A stretch of DNA of 64,000 bases, from NCBI GenBank assembly GCA_012295275.1, contig CM022670.1:31000438-31064437 (forward strand), read 5' to 3'. Origin of the DNA: Chrysomallon squamiferum (Eukaryota; Mollusca; Gastropoda; Neomphalida; Peltospiridae). Both the position numbers and the translations under genes were made by a program. The notes beneath the pieces are model-generated. The model searched no databases. It was not told where the DNA came from and worked only from the letters and a program-made list of their open reading frames with translations. Shown one piece after another: positions 60,203 through 64,000 of the stretch. Numbering within the stretch: the stretch's first letter is position 1; each line of letters starts with the position of its first letter.

Positions 60203-62007
60203 TTAACTTTTCATTCTGTGATGAATATGATATAGTGGTATGTTACTGTTCATGATTTGCTGAAATAGAAACAAAACTAGAATTTAGAAAAAATAAATGA
60301 AAGAATTATGAGAATAGTAGTTAAAAATTTATAGTATGAAAATATTTAATAATATAGTCATTGTTATTATTATAAGTAAAATCCTTTTTAAACTCCATGA
60401 CAAAATTCAATTGAAAAAAGATATACAGTGGTACCTCAGTTTACAAGTGCCCCAACCTGTGAGTTTTTCGAGTTATGAGCAATTGCTTGGTCAGTGTTTT
60501 GCTTTGAGTTGCAAGCCACAATCCGAGTTATGAGCGAGCTTCGGATACACCACTGCTAATTGGCACAATTAACAACATAACATCCGGCCAGCATCCCGCA
60601 TCTCATTTGTTTGCTTCACATGCTCACCTGGACCTGGAAGCATCTCTGTTATGTTGTGTTCACATTTTTGTGCAGTATTTTGCCAAAATTCTTTTTTTTC
60701 TGACCATGGATCATAAGAAAGTGAGTGCAAAGGGACAGTGCTGAGAAGAAGTGACTGATGTCCATTGAATTAAAGCATGAAACCATAGAAAACCATGAGC
60801 ATGGTTAGCATATAGTTGTTTTGGCTAGGCAGTACGAGCATAGAACCATTCTGAAGCAGAAGGAATCAATAAAAGCTGTAACTCCAGCCAAAGGTGTTAA
60901 AATAATTTGTCTGATCTCTAAGAGAAATACACTTTACAAAAACAATTTATTTCTTTACATTCTCTATACAATATTTGTCGTTTATAAATACATTTTTCTT
61001 ATTTAAAAACGTTACAAGAAAACAAAAAGAAAAAGACACAGTGGTTTTAGCATACTGGCATGGATTAATGGTATTTGAATTGATTTATATACAAGCAAAT
61101 GAGTTATGAGCTAGGTTATGGAAGAAATTAAACTCGTAAGTTGAAGTGCCACTGTATATATTTGTACAGCCATACAATTGTGACATCATAAACATCTGAT
61201 AGTTTTTCCCATGCCAGACTGACTGATGTCTTCAGCTTCAGTGGTTGGCATTTTTACTCAAGAGGATGGCATCTAGGTCATGCTCCATATATATTTGAAA
61301 CTTTATATTTAAGAAGAAATTAATTTTAAAGTTATATTAGATTTTTTTTGTTTTTGATTTTTCTTTAACGTATTCACCTGTAATATGTTGTCTGTGTCAT
61401 CTGTTTTATTTCTGTTCTCTGTCCGCATACTAGAAACAGTCTGAAAATAAAAATCCTCTATTTTAAAATAACCTGAAGAATTTTCAAATCATAATCAGAA
61501 ATTCTAGCTGTCATTTACTTAAAATAACAATTGAACAGACTCATCCAGAAGAAATTTAATTTTTTTTTATTCTTCCCAACTAACTGTGTGGAATAATTAT
61601 TAAAAACATAAAATACACTAATTCATGTATTATAGAAATTTAAATATATCTCTAATATTTTTAATGACATAATGGTCTTAGATTATTATTTTAATATTTC
61701 TGGTATAATAAATGATTTTAGAATTATATTAATTGTTCTGCATCAAGGCTAAACAAAACAATGATTACTAACAAAATTAATCTTAAAAATGCATTCCTTT
61801 CAAAACAACAATTACAATCATCAGGTAATATAAAAATTTAATATCGAAATAAATCAAATGTGTGAATGATAGTTTAACAACTCCCCAGCATAAAAAACAT
61901 ATGGCTACTGAATGTCAAACAAAGATAAATAAATTACACAAATATCATAAACTGAACAAGTCAAACATTTGTTGCTTTCAAAACCAGGAATTCGTATTAA
62001 CAAGATT

Positions 62008-62039
<32 letters not shown>

Positions 62040-63612
62040 CATAACAGTAATAAAATGTATTTATACTAACATAATAATATTGTTTCATTGTCTCAATATG
62101 AAGAGCATATCTTCCATAAATCTGCTTGACCAGTCCAACCATGTTAGGGTCAATGTCAAGAGACTTAAGGGGGAGGGGTAGGTGGGTTTCCATCTGAATT
62201 TCTCCATGTTCAGGTTCATAGACTGTGAATCTTGACTTGATAAAGAATTGAAGAATGGGGGTGTACTTCTCAAATTCTTCTTGAACAATTTCCTTGATCA
62301 ATCTTAAAATGTTTGTCAGATGTTTTCTTGTGTTCTTCTCCACTTCCCAGTAGTTGTAAGCCCACTTGCTCTGTTTGTTTTAAAAAACAGACATGTCACA
62401 GTCAATCTTGAATACATTTTAATATTAATCAATTCTTTTCCTCTCTAATGATATGATAGATGATATTAATGGATATAACTTTTATAAGGAAAAAGAATAT
62501 TTGTTTCTATACTGATATGATAAATGGTGTTACCACTGCAAGAATTACACTTAGTAAAAAAAGGTTTTATTTGATGCACTATCATATGACAAATGGGTTC
62601 ATTTTTGTTTTAGTTTCTCCTACTATATAAAATAAAATAAAATAATACTAAAGTTTATTTTGAGGGTGGAACTAACTGAAAGGAACATAAAGCATAAATA
62701 AATAAATAAATAAAATTAAAAAATAATAAAGGAACAAAAAAGTAGTATAAAACAAATAAATTAATAAAATAATAATAAAACAAAATATTTCCAGAATACA
62801 TATAAAAATAAGTGATCTTCACCTCTTCATAAACAGAGTTGGTCAAGGAATGAAGATGATCAATTTCTTCTTTAGAAATGATGTCAGCCAGACAAGAACT
62901 TACGATGTCATGAACATTGTAGATGACAAAGGTGTACTGATTAGCAAGGTTTGTTGATTTCAATCTATTAAAGAGTTTATTTGTTAAAACACTGATGTAA
63001 TGATCATAATCCAGATTCTTTATTATTGGATGTCTCTTGATGTATTCCATATACTCTACTGAAAATATATTAAGATAAAAAAACAATAATATAAATAAAT
63101 AGTATGATAAAATGACCATTCAGTATAATTTGTTTTTCTTTTGCATTGTCAGGAAACAAAATTGAGAAGTCTGCTCATATTTTCAAATCACTTTTCTATG
63201 TGTACAAAGATTTCTATGTTAAGCTGTGTAAATATTATGCTCTATATATAATTGATAAATACATGTGTCATCCATATGTATTTTTGCCATATAAATCTTT
63301 CCTTCATTATAATGAAATGAATTTTATCATACAATCACAATAATGCTTTTTGCATTTCTTCATGAAATTCTAAATATTAATGGGTTTTTAATAATGCTTA
63401 AAATAATGAAGTTGAATAATGTTGATAATAATCATGAAAAAAGGTGGTGTAATGATAATGATGGTAATGATGATTATACCTGAAACACCAATGTGCTGTT
63501 CCATTGAATTCCTAATATTCTGTAACTGTTCATCAAAATTACTAATCCATTTACTGACACTATCTGCTGTTCTTGTTGAAACTCCCTGTAATAAAAAAAA
63601 ATAAAAATAAAT

Positions 63613-63707
<95 letters not shown>

Positions 63708-63912
63708 TGTAAATGCTATAAATAGTAACAGTTAATTAATTTTCAAAGTAGTTTTTAACTGCACCTGGATTTCATTGATGAATTCATTCATGACAGAATA
63801 AAATTTCTGTCTTATTGGATAGGATTTGATTGATTTTCCCAGTTTTGATATTTCTCTGTCAGTATTATTGTACAATTCTGTATATCTGTCAACCATGGTA
63901 ATGAAGGCATTG
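60203..63912 (-). CDS. LLTP-C: third LLTP paralogue, last six coding exons only (partial)
   Basis: Minus-strand gene whose 5' part lies beyond the right edge. Exons in transcript order: 63912-63765, 63585-63480, 63058-62823, 62370-62071, 61440-61378, 60259-60203. They equal exons 24-29 of A and B, with matching phases and GT-AG sites, and code for about 302 residues. Exon 27 is diagnostic: KWAYNYWEVEKNTRKHL, then VYEPEHGEIQMETHLPLPLKSLD. Exon 26 ends SLTNSVYEE. Exon 28 (63 bases) and exon 29 (57 bases, ending HHRMKS-stop) are tiny and were found from flanking splice sites and homology; exon 29 sits beyond a 1.1 kb intron holding a transposon relic. Wording such as PEHGEIQ and LPLPL.SLD is closer to B than to A. 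No frameshift or stop is seen. Confidence 0.85.
60426..61154 (+). mobile_element. Tigger/pogo-like DNA transposon relic in the last intron of LLTP-C
   Basis: The termini are CAGTGGTACCTCAGTTTACA at the left and, as reverse complement, CAGTGGCACTTCAACTTACG at the right, each flanked by TA, the usual Tc1/mariner target duplication. Near 60703-60900 there are broken remains of a transposase N-terminus: MDHKKVSAK, then ELKHETIE-like and ARQYE words, then TILKQKESIKAVTPAKGVKI, typical of the CENP-B/Tigger DNA-binding region. The 729-base copy has lost the catalytic domain and has frameshifts. Confidence 0.8.
60703..60915 (+). pseudogene. Degenerate Tigger-type transposase N-terminal fragment
   Basis: Pieces in different frames resemble the psq-like DNA-binding N-terminus of Tigger transposases: MDHKKVSAK at 60703, an isoleucine/glutamate/lysine helix near 60760, and QYE(H)RTILKQKESIKAV near 60826-60880. 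A stop follows near 61006 and no DDE catalytic part is present. It is a dead fragment within the relic transposon. Confidence 0.65.
63613..63702. repeat. (CT)n microsatellite, LLTP-C intron 24
   Basis: About 90 bases of CT on the plus strand, thus GA on the LLTP-C sense strand, filling half of the short intron between exons 24 and 25. Confidence 0.97.
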
Positions 63913-64000
63913 CTGAAATGAAGTACAATGAACAATTACTCTAGTCTTATAGACATATTTATAGTGTATTAAAAAACAACAGTTGAATGTTTTAATTTTT

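Overview
The window is eukaryotic (animal) DNA. It is AT-rich, carries many microsatellites, and its genes are split by GT-AG introns. By joining exons at splice sites that keep the reading frame, and by checking each exon against its paralogue, I rebuilt two complete large lipid transfer protein (LLTP) genes, one partial LLTP gene and one complete FAM32A gene. No RNA gene, CRISPR array or prokaryotic feature was seen. Proteins with an apolipophorin-type N-terminus and no visible von Willebrand D domain, together with the intron density, suggest a non-insect invertebrate, most likely a mollusc or other lophotrochozoan. The species cannot be fixed from the sequence alone.

Layout. (1) LLTP-A, plus strand, 345-25449: 29 coding exons, 4181 residues, with a TATA box at 286-293 and a poly(A) signal at 25586-25591. 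(2) A 4 kb intergenic gap rich in CT and GA tracts. (3) LLTP-B, plus strand, 29583-52235: 29 coding exons matching those of A one for one, 4271 residues, with a TATA box at 29456-29463 and a poly(A) signal at 52408-52413. (4) FAM32A, plus strand, 54046-57320: 4 coding exons, 116 residues. (5) A CpG-containing segment at about 58860-59730 with two AAAATGGCGG motifs, possibly the promoter of an unrecognised transcript. (6) LLTP-C, minus strand, 63912 down to 60203: only the last six coding exons lie in the window, and the gene continues past the right edge.

A and B share an architecture: a signal peptide, about 1350 residues of lipid transfer module spread over 18 small exons, one giant uninterrupted exon (6516 bp in A, 6882 bp in B) coding for beta-strand repeats, and ten small exons ending in a cysteine-poor, mostly helical tail. 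This is the layout of secreted lipoprotein scaffolds of the apolipoprotein B / apolipophorin-II/I family. The cluster is best read as a local expansion of that family (tandem A and B, inverted C), with FAM32A, a small nuclear protein, as an unrelated neighbour.

Mobile DNA is modest: a TA-flanked Tigger/pogo-like relic inside the last intron of LLTP-C, a hAT-like inverted-repeat element in A intron 13, a 1.2 kb inverted-repeat element in FAM32A intron 2, and a weaker candidate in B intron 22.
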